From Streptomyces sp. SID12501 (GTDB lineage: Bacteria; Actinomycetota; Actinomycetes; Streptomycetales; Streptomycetaceae), in contig NZ_JAAGLU010000056.1 in the NCBI RefSeq assembly GCF_010550245.1, positions 1 to 40,129 on the forward strand: a stretch of 40,129 nt of DNA, read 5' to 3'. Positions 23,160 through 31,780 of the stretch are shown piece by piece; positions within the stretch are counted from its first letter, which is position 1; the number at the start of each line of letters is the position of its first letter. A program made the position numbers and the translations under genes. The notes beneath the pieces were generated by a model. It worked only from the letters and a program-made list of their open reading frames with translations. It did no database searches and had not been told where the DNA came from.

Positions 23160-24317
23160 TCACCTCAGGCCTGTTGAGCGGCGCAGGGCCGCCTGCACCA
23201 GGCGGTCCACCAGCTCGGGATAGCCGACGCCCGTCTCCTGCCACATCCTCGGGTACATGGAGATCGGCGTGAAGCCGGGCATCGTGTTGATCTCGTTGAT
23301 GACGAACTCGCCGTCCTCGGTGAGGAAGAAGTCCGCGCGGACGAGGCCCTCGCAGGACGCCGCGTCGAAGGCCTCGACCGCGAGGCGGCGCACCTCCGCG
23401 GTCTGCTCCTCGGTGAGGGGGGCGGGGACGATGCCGTCGGCCGAGTCGATGTACTTGGCCTCGAAGTCGTAGAAGGCGTGCGCCTGTACGGGCGGGATCT
23501 CGGCGGGTACGGAGGCACGCGGGCCGTCCTCGAACTCCAGCACCCCGCACTCGATCTCGCGCCCGCGCAGCGCGGCCTCCACGATGATCTTCGGGTCGTG
23601 GCGCTGGGCCTCGGCGATCGCCTCGTCGAGACCGCCCAGTTCGTCGACCTTGGTGATGCCGAACGACGATCCCGCGCGCGCGGGCTTCACGAACAGCGGC
23701 CAGCCGTGCTCGCCGGCGAAGTCGACGATCTTCTTGCGGGCGGCCGACTCGTCGCGCTCCCACTCACGCGGCCGGATCACCACGTACGGGCCCACCTTGA
23801 GGCCGAACGACGTGAACACCCGCTTCATGTACTCCTTGTCCTGGCCGACGGCCGAGGCGAGCACACCCGCGCCGACGTACGGGACACCGGAGAGCTCCAG
23901 CAGACCCTGAAGGGTGCCGTCCTCGCCGTACGGGCCGTGCAGCACGGGGAAGACGACGTCCACCTCGCCGAGGGCCTTGGGCACCGAACCCGGTTCGCTG
24001 TAGACGACTTCGCGGTTCGCGGGGTCGACGGAGAGCACCACGCCGCCCTCGTTCGACTCGGCGAGCTGGTCGACGTTCGGCGCCTTGCGGTCGACGATCG
24101 CCATGCGGTCCGGTTCGTCGGCGGTGAGCGCCCAGCGCCCGTCCTGGGTGATACCGATCGGCAGGACGTCGTACTTCGTCCGGTCGATGGCACGCAGCAC
24201 GGCGCCGGCGGTGACCACGGAGATCCCGTGCTCGGAGCTGCGACCGCCGAAGACGACGGCCACGCGCGGCTTGCGGGACGGCTGCCCGGGGCTCTGGGGG
24301 AGGTTCTCGGTGCTCAT
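23160..24317 (-). CDS. ddl: D-alanine-D-alanine ligase
   Basis: Peptidoglycan precursor synthesis: joins two D-Ala with ATP. 385 aa ATP-grasp enzyme. VVFGGRSSEHGISVVTAG is the N-terminal D-Ala site, FPVLHGPYGEDGTLQGLLEL is the Ddl signature, and KPARAGSSFGITKV plus NEINTMPGFTPISMYP supply the ATP and Mg ligands. The ATG at 24317 (MSTENLPQSP) is chosen. The frame stays open for 343 further codons upstream, but that stretch overlaps gpsA out of frame and is not coding. It follows gpsA by 59 nt, and no good ribosome binding site is visible. Confidence 0.97.
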   Translation of the reverse strand: MSTENLPQSPGQPSRKPRVAVVFGGRSSEHGISVVTAGAVLRAIDRTKYDVLPIGITQDGRWALTADEPDRMAIVDRKAPNVDQLAESNEGGVVLSVDPANREVVYSEPGSVPKALGEVDVVFPVLHGPYGEDGTLQGLLELSGVPYVGAGVLASAVGQDKEYMKRVFTSFGLKVGPYVVIRPREWERDESAARKKIVDFAGEHGWPLFVKPARAGSSFGITKVDELGGLDEAIAEAQRHDPKIIVEAALRGREIECGVLEFEDGPRASVPAEIPPVQAHAFYDFEAKYIDSADGIVPAPLTEEQTAEVRRLAVEAFDAASCEGLVRADFFLTEDGEFVINEINTMPGFTPISMYPRMWQETGVGYPELVDRLVQAALRRSTGLR

Positions 24318-24376
24318 ATCGGGTTGAGGGTACCCGGTGGCAGTGCGCTGAGTCAGCGCCCGCAGACCCCTGTTGC

Positions 24377-25387
24377 TCAGCGTCGTTCGGGCTTGGCGCT
24401 GCGCGACATCAGTTCCTTGAGGGCGACGACGGGCGGCTTGCCCTCGTGCACGATGCCGACGACGGTCTCCGTGATCGGCATGTCGACACCGTGCCTGCGG
24501 GCCAGATCCAGCACGCTCTCGCAGGACTTGACGCCCTCGGCGGTCTGCTTGGTGACCGCGATGGTCTCCTGGAGCGTCATGCCTCTGCCGAGGTTGGTGC
24601 CGAAGGTGTGGTTGCGGGAGAGGGGCGAGGAGCAGGTCGCCACCAGGTCGCCCAGGCCCGCGAGTCCGGCGAAGGTGAGCGGGTCGGCGCCCATCGCGAG
24701 GCCGAGGCGGGTCGTCTCGGCGAGGCCGCGCGTGATGAGCGAGCCCTTCGCGTTGTCGCCGAGACCCATGCCGTCGGCGATACCGACGGCGAGACCGATC
24801 ACGTTCTTGACCGCGCCGCCGAGTTCGCAGCCGACGATGTCGGTGTTGGTGTACGGGCGGAAGTACGGGGTGTGGCAGACGCTCTGGAGGCGCTGGGCCA
24901 CGGCGTCGTCCGTACAGGCGACCACCGCGGCGGCCGGCATCCGGGCGGCGATCTCCCGGGCGAGGTTGGGACCCGTGACGACCGCGATCCGGTCCTGGCC
25001 CACCTTGGCGACGTCCTCGATGACCTCGCTCATCCGCATCGCGGAGCCGAGTTCGACGCCCTTCATGAGGGACACGAGGACCGTGCCGGGAGCGAGCAGG
25101 GGCGTCCACTCGGCGAGATTCCCGCGCAGGGTCTGCGAGGGGATGCTGAGTATCGTGAAGTCGGCGTCGCGCGCGGCCTGTGCCGGGTCCGTGGTGGCAC
25201 GGAGGTTCTCCGGGAGCTCGACCCCCGGGAAGTAGTCCGGGTTCGTACGCGTGGAGTTGATCGCCTCGGCGAGTTCGGGGCGGCGGGCCCAGAGGGTCAC
25301 CTCGCAACCCGCGTCGGCGAGCACCATGCCGAAGGCGGTCCCCCATGATCCAGCGCTGAACACCGCCGCCTTGACCGGCTTGCTCAC
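24377..25387 (-). CDS. gpsA: Glycerol-3-phosphate dehydrogenase [NAD(P)+]
   Basis: Makes sn-glycerol 3-phosphate from dihydroxyacetone phosphate for phospholipid synthesis. 336 aa. The Rossmann motif reads VFSAGSWGTAFG (Ser where Gly is more usual at the first position). The catalytic Lys is in GCELGGAVKNVIGLAVG, and SLMKGVE and GLAGLGDLVATCSS are conserved. The GTG start at 25387 overlaps the plsC stop (GTGA), coupling it to the acyltransferase that uses its product pathway. Confidence 0.97.
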   Translation of the reverse strand: MSKPVKAAVFSAGSWGTAFGMVLADAGCEVTLWARRPELAEAINSTRTNPDYFPGVELPENLRATTDPAQAARDADFTILSIPSQTLRGNLAEWTPLLAPGTVLVSLMKGVELGSAMRMSEVIEDVAKVGQDRIAVVTGPNLAREIAARMPAAAVVACTDDAVAQRLQSVCHTPYFRPYTNTDIVGCELGGAVKNVIGLAVGIADGMGLGDNAKGSLITRGLAETTRLGLAMGADPLTFAGLAGLGDLVATCSSPLSRNHTFGTNLGRGMTLQETIAVTKQTAEGVKSCESVLDLARRHGVDMPITETVVGIVHEGKPPVVALKELMSRSAKPERR

Positions 25388-26313
25388 TTGCCCTGCCCCT
25401 CTTCCTGAACTTCCCGTACTTCTGCTGCTTCTTGGACTGTCACTTCTCGCACTGCTGCTTCTCGCACTACTGCTTCGTGTCCGGCCACTTCGTGTACCGC
25501 CTCCGACCGCGCTCGCGCTCCTTCACCGGCTGCCTCGCCGGCGGCTCTCTCGTGCGCGTCCAACGCGTCCTGCGCCTCTTCCGCGGCTGTGCGGCGGCGC
25601 TGCTCGATCCGCTCCTCGCGCGGGTCGTAGGGAGTCTCGGGCGCCTTCTCGCCGCGGATCTCCTCCAGCAGGCGGGTGATGCCGGCCATGATGACCTCCG
25701 TCGCCTCCTTCAGGAGGTCGGGGCTCATCTCCTTGTCGTAGAACCGCGTCAGATCCACGGGCGGGCCCGCGAGGACGTGGTGGGTCTTGCGCGGAAGGAC
25801 GTTGAGCTTCCTGCCGTACGGCGGCAGCAGTTCGTTCGCGCCCCACTGGGCCACCGGGATCACCGGGCACCTGGTCTGCAGGGCGACCCGGGCTGCGCCG
25901 GTCTTGCCGGTCATGGGCCACTGGTCCGGATCGCGGGTGATGGTGCCCTCGGGATAGAAGACGACGCATTCGCCGCGCTCCACGGCGTCGATCGCGGCGC
26001 GGAACGCGCTCAGCGCGTCGGTGGTCTCGCGGTAGACGGGGATCTGTCCGGTGCCGCGCATCATGGTGCCGACGAATCCCTGCTTGAAAAGCCCGCTCTT
26101 CGCCAGAAAACGCGGAACACGGCCGCTGTTGTACTGGTAGTGCGCGTAGGCGAAGGGGTCCGCGTGCGAATTGTGGTTCACCGCGGTGATGAATCCGCCC
26201 GCCGCCGGAATGTTCTCCATTCCGCGCCAGTCCCGGTTGAGCAGAACCACCAACGGCGGTTTGCAGATGACCGCGGCGAAGCGATACCAGAAGCCGATTC
26301 TGCGGCGGGGCAC
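25384..26313 (-). CDS. plsC: 1-acyl-sn-glycerol-3-phosphate acyltransferase (PlsC family)
   Basis: Acylates lysophosphatidic acid (or a related acceptor) at the membrane. It has the catalytic NHNSHADPF motif (NHx4D), GTGQIPVYRE and FYPEGTITRDPD motifs. The catalytic domain ends near residue 225. A ~75-residue acidic tail follows, with short repeats (VVREAAVREVTVQEAAEVRE) and many GAA/GCA/GTA codons, unlike the G/C-ending codons of the domain. Starts at 26322 and 26313 are both GTG; GAGGAAG is directly adjacent to the first and 9 nt from the second, so 26313 is preferred. First gene of plsC-gpsA-ddl. Confidence 0.92.
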   Translation of the reverse strand: MPRRRIGFWYRFAAVICKPPLVVLLNRDWRGMENIPAAGGFITAVNHNSHADPFAYAHYQYNSGRVPRFLAKSGLFKQGFVGTMMRGTGQIPVYRETTDALSAFRAAIDAVERGECVVFYPEGTITRDPDQWPMTGKTGAARVALQTRCPVIPVAQWGANELLPPYGRKLNVLPRKTHHVLAGPPVDLTRFYDKEMSPDLLKEATEVIMAGITRLLEEIRGEKAPETPYDPREERIEQRRRTAAEEAQDALDAHERAAGEAAGEGARARSEAVHEVAGHEAVVREAAVREVTVQEAAEVREVQEEGQGK

Positions 26314-26528
26314 GCGGGACACCTTCCTCTAAGGCCTGGACCAGGACCTCGGCCGGTGGACCTGGTGGCCGCACAAGTGTCGCCCCGGGCTTCCGGTCTG
26401 TCGAGAACACCGTACGCCCCGGCACCGACACCGCCGGATGGGCTTTGATGACAGCCAGGTGACAATGGTTGCGGCCGAGAGAGCGCCGGAAGTGCAACCG
26501 GGGTGAACGAGGGAGGGACGGAACGCTC

Positions 26529-27167
26529 GTGCAGTGGACGGTGGTCATACCCCTCAAACCCCTCGCTCGGGCCAAGAGCAGGCTCGCGGACACCGCCCAT
26601 GACGGACTCCGCCCCGGGCTCGCCCTGGCCTTCGCCCAGGACACGGTGGCAGCGGTGCTCGCCTGCGCTGCGGTCCACGATGTGGCAGTCGTCACGAACG
26701 ACGCCCTGGCCGCCCGTGAGCTGGCGGCCCTGGGGGCCGCGATCGTCTCCGGCGAGCCCCTGGGCGGCCTGAACGCCGCTCTGGCGCACGGAGCGGCTGC
26801 CGTACGGTCGCTACGGCCCGACAGCCCCGTAGCGGCCCTGAACGCCGATCTGCCGGCGCTGCGCCCCCTGGAACTGGCCCGCGTCCTGGACGCCGCCGCC
26901 GAATTCCCGCGAGCTTTCCTCGCGGACGCGGCCACCGTCGGCACCACTCTGCTGACCGCCCGCCCCGGTCAGGAATTGCTTCCGCATTTCGGTCCGCATT
27001 CCCGAATCCGCCACCATGACTCCGGCGCCGTGGAACTCGGACTCACCTCGGTGAATTCCGTACGCCAGGACGTGGACACCGGCGACGATCTGCGGGCGGC
27101 GCTCGCCCTGGGGGTGGGGACACGGACGGCGACCGCCGCCCGGGGGCTGCTGATCGCGGGCCAGTAG
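26529..27167 (+). CDS. cofC: 2-phospho-L-lactate / phosphoenolpyruvate guanylyltransferase (F420 biosynthesis)
   Basis: 212 aa nucleotidyltransferase of coenzyme F420 assembly. Actinobacterial versions (FbiD) use phosphoenolpyruvate. Visible motifs are VVIPLKPLARAKSRLAD (GTP/phosphate binding), VVTNDALAARELAAL, GGLNAALAHGA and ALNADLPALRPLEL (metal Asp), with HHDSGAVELGLTSVNSVRQD near the C-terminus. The GTG start at 26529 follows GAGGGAGGGA by about 10 nt. It stands alone from other F420 genes in this window. Confidence 0.93.
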   Translation: MQWTVVIPLKPLARAKSRLADTAHDGLRPGLALAFAQDTVAAVLACAAVHDVAVVTNDALAARELAALGAAIVSGEPLGGLNAALAHGAAAVRSLRPDSPVAALNADLPALRPLELARVLDAAAEFPRAFLADAATVGTTLLTARPGQELLPHFGPHSRIRHHDSGAVELGLTSVNSVRQDVDTGDDLRAALALGVGTRTATAARGLLIAGQ

Positions 27168-27176
27168 GCTGCCGCC

Positions 27177-27380
27177 ATGCAGGCGACCGCGTACACGTAC
27201 GACGCCGGGACACGCAGCGGCAGTGTTCTGCTCGACGACGGCACCCCCGTTCCCTTCGACGCGCCGGCGTTCGACGCGGGCGGACTGAGGCTGCTGCGGC
27301 CCGGACAGCGGGTGCGCATCGAGGTGGAGGGGGGCGGAGACCCGCCCCAGATCACGCTCGTCACCCTGCAGACCTTCTGA
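27177..27380 (+). CDS. Small OB/cold-shock-like protein, 67 aa
   Basis: It starts MQATAYTYDAGTRSGSVLLD and contains VPFDAPAFDAGGLRLLRPGQ then RVRIEVEG. The alternating beta pattern with a GxxLLDDGTxVPF core is reminiscent of cold-shock domains, but RNP motifs are not clear, so nucleic-acid binding is only an inference. It is 9 nt after cofC. TAGGCT lies exactly six bases before the ATG and there is no Shine-Dalgarno, suggesting it can be expressed from its own leaderless promoter within the cofC end. The 3' end is closed by a strong hairpin. Confidence 0.82.
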   Translation: MQATAYTYDAGTRSGSVLLDDGTPVPFDAPAFDAGGLRLLRPGQRVRIEVEGGGDPPQITLVTLQTF

Positions 27381-27401
27381 GCGTCCGCGCACGGTCCCGG
27401 A

Positions 27402-27444
27402 CGCGCCGCGGGCCGGACTCCCTCGGGGAGTCCGGCCCGGCGCG
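27402..27444. terminator. Bidirectional terminator between the OB-like gene and hupS
   Basis: GGGCCGGACTCCC and GGGAGTCCGGCCC form a 13-bp perfect stem around TCG. CGCGCC/GGCGCG extends it after a 2-nt bulge. It sits between convergent genes. T-runs are weak, as is usual in Streptomyces. Confidence 0.85.
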
Positions 27445-27461
27445 TGAGTGCCCTTGCGCCC

Positions 27462-28112
27462 CTACTTGGTGCGGGCGGTGGCCTTCTTGGCGGTGGTGGT
27501 GCGCGCCGCCGACTTGCGGGCCGGGGCCTTTGTCGCCGCCGACGTCTTCTTGGCCGCCGGGGCCTTCTTGGCGGCGGTCTTCTTCGCCGTGGCCGTGGTC
27601 TTCTTGGCCGCCGCGGTCTTCGCGGTGGTCTTCTTGGCCACGGTCTTCTTCGCCGTCGCCGTGGTCTTCTTCGCCGGCGTCGCCTTCTTGGCCACGGTCT
27701 TCTTCGCCGTCGCCGCCTTCTTGGCGGTGGTGGCCTTCTTCGCCACGGCCTTCTTGACCGTCGCGGCAGCGCCGCCGCCGGTCAGGCTGCCCTTGGGCGC
27801 CTTCTTGACCGCGACCTCTCCGCCACGGGGGAGCTTCTTCGAGCCGCTCACCAGGTCCTTGAAGCCCTGACCCGCACGGAAGCGGGGGACGGACGTCTTC
27901 TTGACCCGAACCCGCTCACCCGTCTGCGGGTTGCGGGCGTAACGGGCCGGACGGTCGACCTTCTCGAAGGAACCGAAGCCGGTGACCGAGACCCGGTCCC
28001 CACTGACCGTCGCGCGGACGATGGCGTCCAGGACCGCGTCGACCGCTTCAGCGGCCTGCTGACGGCCACCGACCTTGTCCGCAATGGCTTCTACGAGCTG
28101 CGCCTTGTTCAC
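27462..28112 (-). CDS. hupS: HU-family DNA-binding protein with histone H1-like tail (HupS type)
   Basis: Nucleoid-associated protein, 216 aa. Residues 1-95 are the HU domain: MNKAQLVEAIADKVGG, VTGFGSFEKVDRPARYARNP (DNA-binding beta arm signature GFGxFxxxxRxxRxxRNP) and VPRFRAGQGFKDLV. Residues 96-216 are a Lys/Ala/Thr tail with repeated AKKTxAKK units. HupS in Streptomyces compacts spore nucleoids and is upregulated in sporulation. The GTG start at 28112 is preceded by GAAGGGGAAG. Tail repeats (for example KKTTATAKKT twice) make the DNA internally repetitive. Confidence 0.97.
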   Translation of the reverse strand: MNKAQLVEAIADKVGGRQQAAEAVDAVLDAIVRATVSGDRVSVTGFGSFEKVDRPARYARNPQTGERVRVKKTSVPRFRAGQGFKDLVSGSKKLPRGGEVAVKKAPKGSLTGGGAAATVKKAVAKKATTAKKAATAKKTVAKKATPAKKTTATAKKTVAKKTTAKTAAAKKTTATAKKTAAKKAPAAKKTSAATKAPARKSAARTTTAKKATARTK

Positions 28113-28250
28113 GTCTTCCCCTTCGGAGACATTGCCAGAACGAAAGTGTTCAAGCTTTTTCGCACGTTAGGCAGATATATACCGCAAATCAAACACGAAA
28201 CGGGCTAATCACCCTTGTGCCGCAACGAACTCGGGCTGTCACGGAGTTCC

Positions 28251-28481
28251 TCAGCGGTCCTCGTCGGGGATTCGACCCTCGTCGAGGTCCGCCGTGAAGC
28301 GCTCCAGCCGCCTTGTCGCGTCGGCGAGATCGTGCTTGGCCGCGGCCGTAATGACCAGCAGCTTCCGGGTCAGCGCCATCCGTACGCCCTCCGGGACTTG
28401 CAGTGCGCGCACTCTTGTGTGCGCTTCCTTGAGTTGGGCCGCGACCGCCGTGTAAAGCTCGAGTTGGCCGTCGTGTTCCAT
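28251..28481 (-). CDS. Small hypothetical helical protein, 76 aa
   Basis: I do not recognise a family. The product starts MEHDGQLELYTAVAAQLKEA and continues with amphipathic helices (VRMALTRKLLVITAAAKHDL, ADATRRLERFTADL) and an acidic end. It has no signal or membrane segment. The longer open frame to 28559 adds 26 unlikely residues. ATG 28481 lacks a Shine-Dalgarno but has CACAAT exactly six bases upstream, compatible with a leaderless transcript. It is upstream of hupS on the same strand with a 138-bp gap. Confidence 0.75.
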   Translation of the reverse strand: MEHDGQLELYTAVAAQLKEAHTRVRALQVPEGVRMALTRKLLVITAAAKHDLADATRRLERFTADLDEGRIPDEDR

Positions 28482-28666
28482 GCACAGATTGTGCCATCTG
28501 GGGCGAGTTGTCGCCTGCTCAGGGGGCAACTGCTGCCTCAAACGGCCTTTCGCGTCCACCTCGACGTCGCGGTGTCAAGACCCGGGTACCCCATCAACAC
28601 CCTTTCTAACATGGGAAGTTGAGAGCTCCGGGCGTGGTGCGCAAGAGGGTCCGGGGGCAGAAACAG

Positions 28667-28699
28667 CTGTACCCCCAATCGTGGCGATCGGGGGTACAG
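28667..28699 (-). terminator. Terminator hairpin after leuD
   Basis: CTGTACCCCCAATCG pairs with CGATCGGGGGTACAG (15-bp arms, one mismatch) around a 3-nt loop. On the minus strand it is followed by CTGTTTCTG. It lies 63 nt after the leuD stop. Confidence 0.75.
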
Positions 28700-28761
28700 A
28701 CGGGGTGTTGCGGTGGCCGAAACCCTACTTGCGAAGGGCCTGACGGCTCAGGCCTTGCGGC

Positions 28762-29355
28762 TCAGACCTTGAGCGTCCACGGCTTGTACGAGGGCCGCTT
28801 CGCCTCGTACGCGGAGATCTCGCCCTCGTTCTGCAGGGTGATGGAGATGTCGTCCAGCCCGTTCAGCAGCCGCCAACGGGCGTTCTCGTCGAGCTCGAAG
28901 GCCGCGGTGATGTCCTCGGCGCGCACCTCGCGGGCCTCCAGGTCGACCGTGATCTCGACCTGGGGGTCGTTCTCCGTCAGCTCCTGGAGCGCGTCCACGA
29001 TCTTCTGCTCCAGAACCACCGTGAGCAGGCCGTTCTTGAGCGAGTTGCCGCGGAAGATGTCGGCGAAGCGCGACGAGACGACGGTCTTGAAGCCGTAGTT
29101 CTGCAGCGCCCAGACAGCGTGCTCGCGCGAGGAGCCGGTACCGAAGTCGGGGCCGGCGACCAGGACCGTCGCGCCCTTGCGCTCGGGCCGGTTGAGGATG
29201 AAGTTCTCGTCCTTGCGCCAGGCCTCGAACAATCCGTCCTCGAACCCGTCCCGCGTGACCTTCTTGAGCCAGTGAGCAGGGATGATCTGGTCGGTGTCGA
29301 CGTTGCTGCGGCGCAGCGGGACGGCCCGGCCGGTGTGCGTGGTGAATGCTTCCAT
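28762..29355 (-). CDS. leuD: 3-isopropylmalate dehydratase small subunit
   Basis: Leucine synthesis: isomerises 2- to 3-isopropylmalate with LeuC. 197 aa. Conserved segments are VDTDQIIPAHWLKKV (swivel domain), GPDFGTGSSREHAVWALQ and SSRFADIFRGNSLKNGLLTV. It follows leuC by 6 nt; the ATG at 29355 has GGAG 11 nt upstream. Confidence 0.97.
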   Translation of the reverse strand: MEAFTTHTGRAVPLRRSNVDTDQIIPAHWLKKVTRDGFEDGLFEAWRKDENFILNRPERKGATVLVAGPDFGTGSSREHAVWALQNYGFKTVVSSRFADIFRGNSLKNGLLTVVLEQKIVDALQELTENDPQVEITVDLEAREVRAEDITAAFELDENARWRLLNGLDDISITLQNEGEISAYEAKRPSYKPWTLKV

Positions 29356-29361
29356 GGCTGA

Positions 29362-30792
29362 TCAGACTCCAGCGGGCGTACGGGCGTCGGCGTCGGACAG
29401 GTCGGCCGGGGAGGCCAGGTGGCCCAGTACGGCCGTCGCGGCGGCGACCTGGGGCGACACCAGGTGCGTACGGCCGCCCTTGCCCTGCCTGCCCTCGAAG
29501 TTGCGGTTGGAGGTGGACGCGGAGCGCTCACCGGGGGCCAGCTGGTCGGGGTTCATGCCCAGGCACATCGAGCAGCCCGCGTGCCGCCATTCGGCGCCGG
29601 CCTCCTTGAAGACCACGTCCAGGCCCTCGGAGACGGCCTGCAGACCGACCCGCACCGAGCCGGGGACGACCAGCATCCGTACACCGTCGGCGACTTTGCG
29701 GCCCCCGACGATCTCGGCGGCGGCGCGCAGGTCCTCGATACGGCCGTTGGTGCACGAACCTACGAAGACGGTGTCCACCTTGATGGAGCGCAGCGACTGC
29801 CCGGCCTCCAACCCCATGTATTCCAGGGCCTTTTCGGCGGCGAGGCGCTCCGAAGCGTCTTCGTACGAAGCAGGGTCGGGGACGTCCGCCGAAAGGGGCG
29901 CGCCCTGACCGGGGTTGGTGCCCCAGGTGACGAACGGCGACAGCGCGGTGCCGTCGATGACGACCTCCGCGTCGAATTCCGCGTCGTCGTCGGTGCGCAG
30001 CGTCTTCCAGTACTCCACGGCCGCGTCCCAGTCCGCGTCCTCGGGCGCGTGCGGGCGGCCCTTGAGGTACTCGAAGGTGGTCTCGTCGGGGGCGATCATG
30101 CCCGCGCGGGCGCCGGCCTCGATCGACATGTTGCAGATGGTCATCCGGGCCTCCATCGAGAGCTTCTCGATGGCGGGGCCGCGGTACTCCAGGATGTAGC
30201 CCTGGCCGCCGCCCGTACCGATCTTCGCGATGATCGCGAGGATGAGGTCCTTGGCGGTGACGCCGTCGGGCAGTTCACCGTCGACCGTGATGGCCATGGT
30301 CCTGGGGCGGGCCAGCGGCAGCGTCTGGGTGGCCAGCACATGCTCGACCTGCGAGGTGCCGATGCCGAACGCCAGCGCGCCGAAGGCGCCGTGCGTGGAG
30401 GTGTGGGAGTCGCCGCAGACGACGGTGGTGCCCGGCTGGGTCAGCCCCAGCTGCGGTCCCACCACGTGGACGACGCCCTGCTCGACATCGCCCAGCGGGT
30501 GCAGCCGCACACCGAAGTCGGCGCAGTTCTTGCGCAGCGTCTCCAGCTGGATCCGGGAGACCGGGTCGGCGATGGGCTTGTCGATGTCGATGGTCGGGGT
30601 GTTGTGATCCTCGGTCGCGATGGTGAGGTCGAGGCGCCGCACCTTACGGCCGTTCTGGCGCAGACCGTCGAAGGCCTGCGGGCTGGTCACCTCGTGCAGC
30701 AGGTGCAAGTCGATGAAGAGGAGGTCGGGCTCGCCCTCGGCGCGCCGGACGACATGGTCGTCCCAGACCTTCTCCGCGAGTGTCCTACCCAT
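29362..30792 (-). CDS. leuC: 3-isopropylmalate dehydratase large subunit
   Basis: Aconitase-family subunit carrying the 4Fe-4S cluster. 476 aa. The cluster Cys are visible in GSCTNGRIEDLRAA and in HAGCSMCLGMNPDQL. VVCGDSHTSTHGAFGALAFG and MSIEAGARAGMIAPDETTFE are family signatures. The ATG at 30792 follows a strong GGAGGGAAA site. It is divergent from ndgR, whose product is known in Streptomyces to control leuCD. Confidence 0.98.
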   Translation of the reverse strand: MGRTLAEKVWDDHVVRRAEGEPDLLFIDLHLLHEVTSPQAFDGLRQNGRKVRRLDLTIATEDHNTPTIDIDKPIADPVSRIQLETLRKNCADFGVRLHPLGDVEQGVVHVVGPQLGLTQPGTTVVCGDSHTSTHGAFGALAFGIGTSQVEHVLATQTLPLARPRTMAITVDGELPDGVTAKDLILAIIAKIGTGGGQGYILEYRGPAIEKLSMEARMTICNMSIEAGARAGMIAPDETTFEYLKGRPHAPEDADWDAAVEYWKTLRTDDDAEFDAEVVIDGTALSPFVTWGTNPGQGAPLSADVPDPASYEDASERLAAEKALEYMGLEAGQSLRSIKVDTVFVGSCTNGRIEDLRAAAEIVGGRKVADGVRMLVVPGSVRVGLQAVSEGLDVVFKEAGAEWRHAGCSMCLGMNPDQLAPGERSASTSNRNFEGRQGKGGRTHLVSPQVAAATAVLGHLASPADLSDADARTPAGV

Positions 30793-30951
30793 CGCTTTCC
30801 CTCCGGCCGGCCGGTGCGGGCGCCGGCCCATCTAGATAGAGATCTTGTGGAGGCGACCGCCCGTACCCCTTGTCCGGGCAACCGCCGCCGGGCCCGTTGG
30901 TCGGCGGGCCGCTGTGCCTTCCAGAGTGGCGCGTTCCACCGGAAAATGAAC

Positions 30952-30980
30952 TTGCGTTTCACAGAGTGAGACGCGAGTAT
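30952..30980 (+). promoter_or_regulatory. ndgR promoter with embedded NdgR-like operator
   Basis: TTGCGT (30952-30957), 17-nt spacer, GAGTAT (30975-30980), then six bases to the ndgR ATG, with no ribosome binding site. The message is therefore probably leaderless. The spacer carries the dyad GCGTTTCA-N5-TGAGACGC (30954-30974, one mismatch). Binding there by NdgR would repress its own gene; the site is also ~165 nt upstream of leuC. Confidence 0.65.
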
Positions 30981-30986
30981 CGTTTC

Positions 30987-31703
30987 ATGGACAACAGTAG
31001 CGGCGTCGGCGTTCTGGACAAGGCAGCCCTTGTCCTGAGCGCTCTGGAGTCCGGTCCGGCCACCCTCGCGGGACTGGTCGCGGCGACCGGACTGGCACGA
31101 CCCACGGCACATCGTCTCGCCGTGGCCCTGGAACACCACCGCCTGGTGGCGCGCGACATGCAGGGCCGTTTCATTCTCGGCCCCCGCCTGGCGGAACTGG
31201 CCGCGGCTGCCGGCGAGGACCGCCTCCTGGCGACCGCGGGCCCGGTGCTCACCCATGTCCGCGATCTGACGGGCGAGAGCGCGCAGCTCTACCGCCGCCA
31301 GGGCGACATGCGCATCTGCGTCGCCGCGGCCGAGCGCCTCTCGGGCCTGAGGGACACGGTCCCGGTCGGCTCGACGCTCACGATGAAGGCGGGCTCGTCG
31401 GCCCAGATCCTGATGGCGTGGGAGGAGCCGGAGCGCCTGCACCGCGGCCTCCAGGGCGCCCGCTTCACAGCGACAGCGCTGTCGGGCGTACGACGCCGGG
31501 GCTGGGCCCAGTCCATCGGCGAGCGCGAACCGGGCGTCGCCTCGGTCTCCGCCCCCGTCCGGGGCCCGTCGAACCGCGTGGTCGCCGCCGTCTCGGTCTC
31601 CGGGCCCATCGAACGCCTGACCCGCCACCCCGGCCGCATGCACGCCCAGGCGGTCATCGACGCGGCGGCCCGCCTCTCGGAGGCTCTGCGCCGCACGGGC
31701 TGA
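30987..31703 (+). CDS. ndgR: IclR-family regulator NdgR (leucine/amino-acid metabolism)
   Basis: 238 aa. The N-terminal winged helix (about 8-70) reads VLDKAALVLSALESGPATLA and TGLARPTAHRLAVALEHHRL. The effector domain includes ESAQLYRRQGDMRICVAA and VPVGSTLTMKAGSSAQIL. NdgR/AreB proteins bind the leuC-ndgR intergenic region and regulate leucine and other amino-acid pathways and antibiotic production. The start at 30987 is chosen from the -10 box position and from family length; the 39 extra upstream codons overlap the promoter. Confidence 0.95.
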   Translation: MDNSSGVGVLDKAALVLSALESGPATLAGLVAATGLARPTAHRLAVALEHHRLVARDMQGRFILGPRLAELAAAAGEDRLLATAGPVLTHVRDLTGESAQLYRRQGDMRICVAAAERLSGLRDTVPVGSTLTMKAGSSAQILMAWEEPERLHRGLQGARFTATALSGVRRRGWAQSIGEREPGVASVSAPVRGPSNRVVAAVSVSGPIERLTRHPGRMHAQAVIDAAARLSEALRRTG

Positions 31704-31780
31704 CACCGGGTGTGAAAGTCAGCGAGGGTCGGCCTCAACGCCGCGGCAGACCTTCACCGGCAGACACGCCGAGGCACAGC

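Noticed and set aside
23160..25346. 728-codon frame containing ddl with a long N-terminal extension
   Set aside because: The upstream 343 codons are out of frame with, and overlap, the clearly coding gpsA; the Arg/Gly/His-rich translation is non-protein-like.
27462..27830. Tandem repeats in the hupS tail as a separate repeat element
   Set aside because: They are codon-level consequences of the AKK-repeat histone H1-like tail, typical of HupS proteins.
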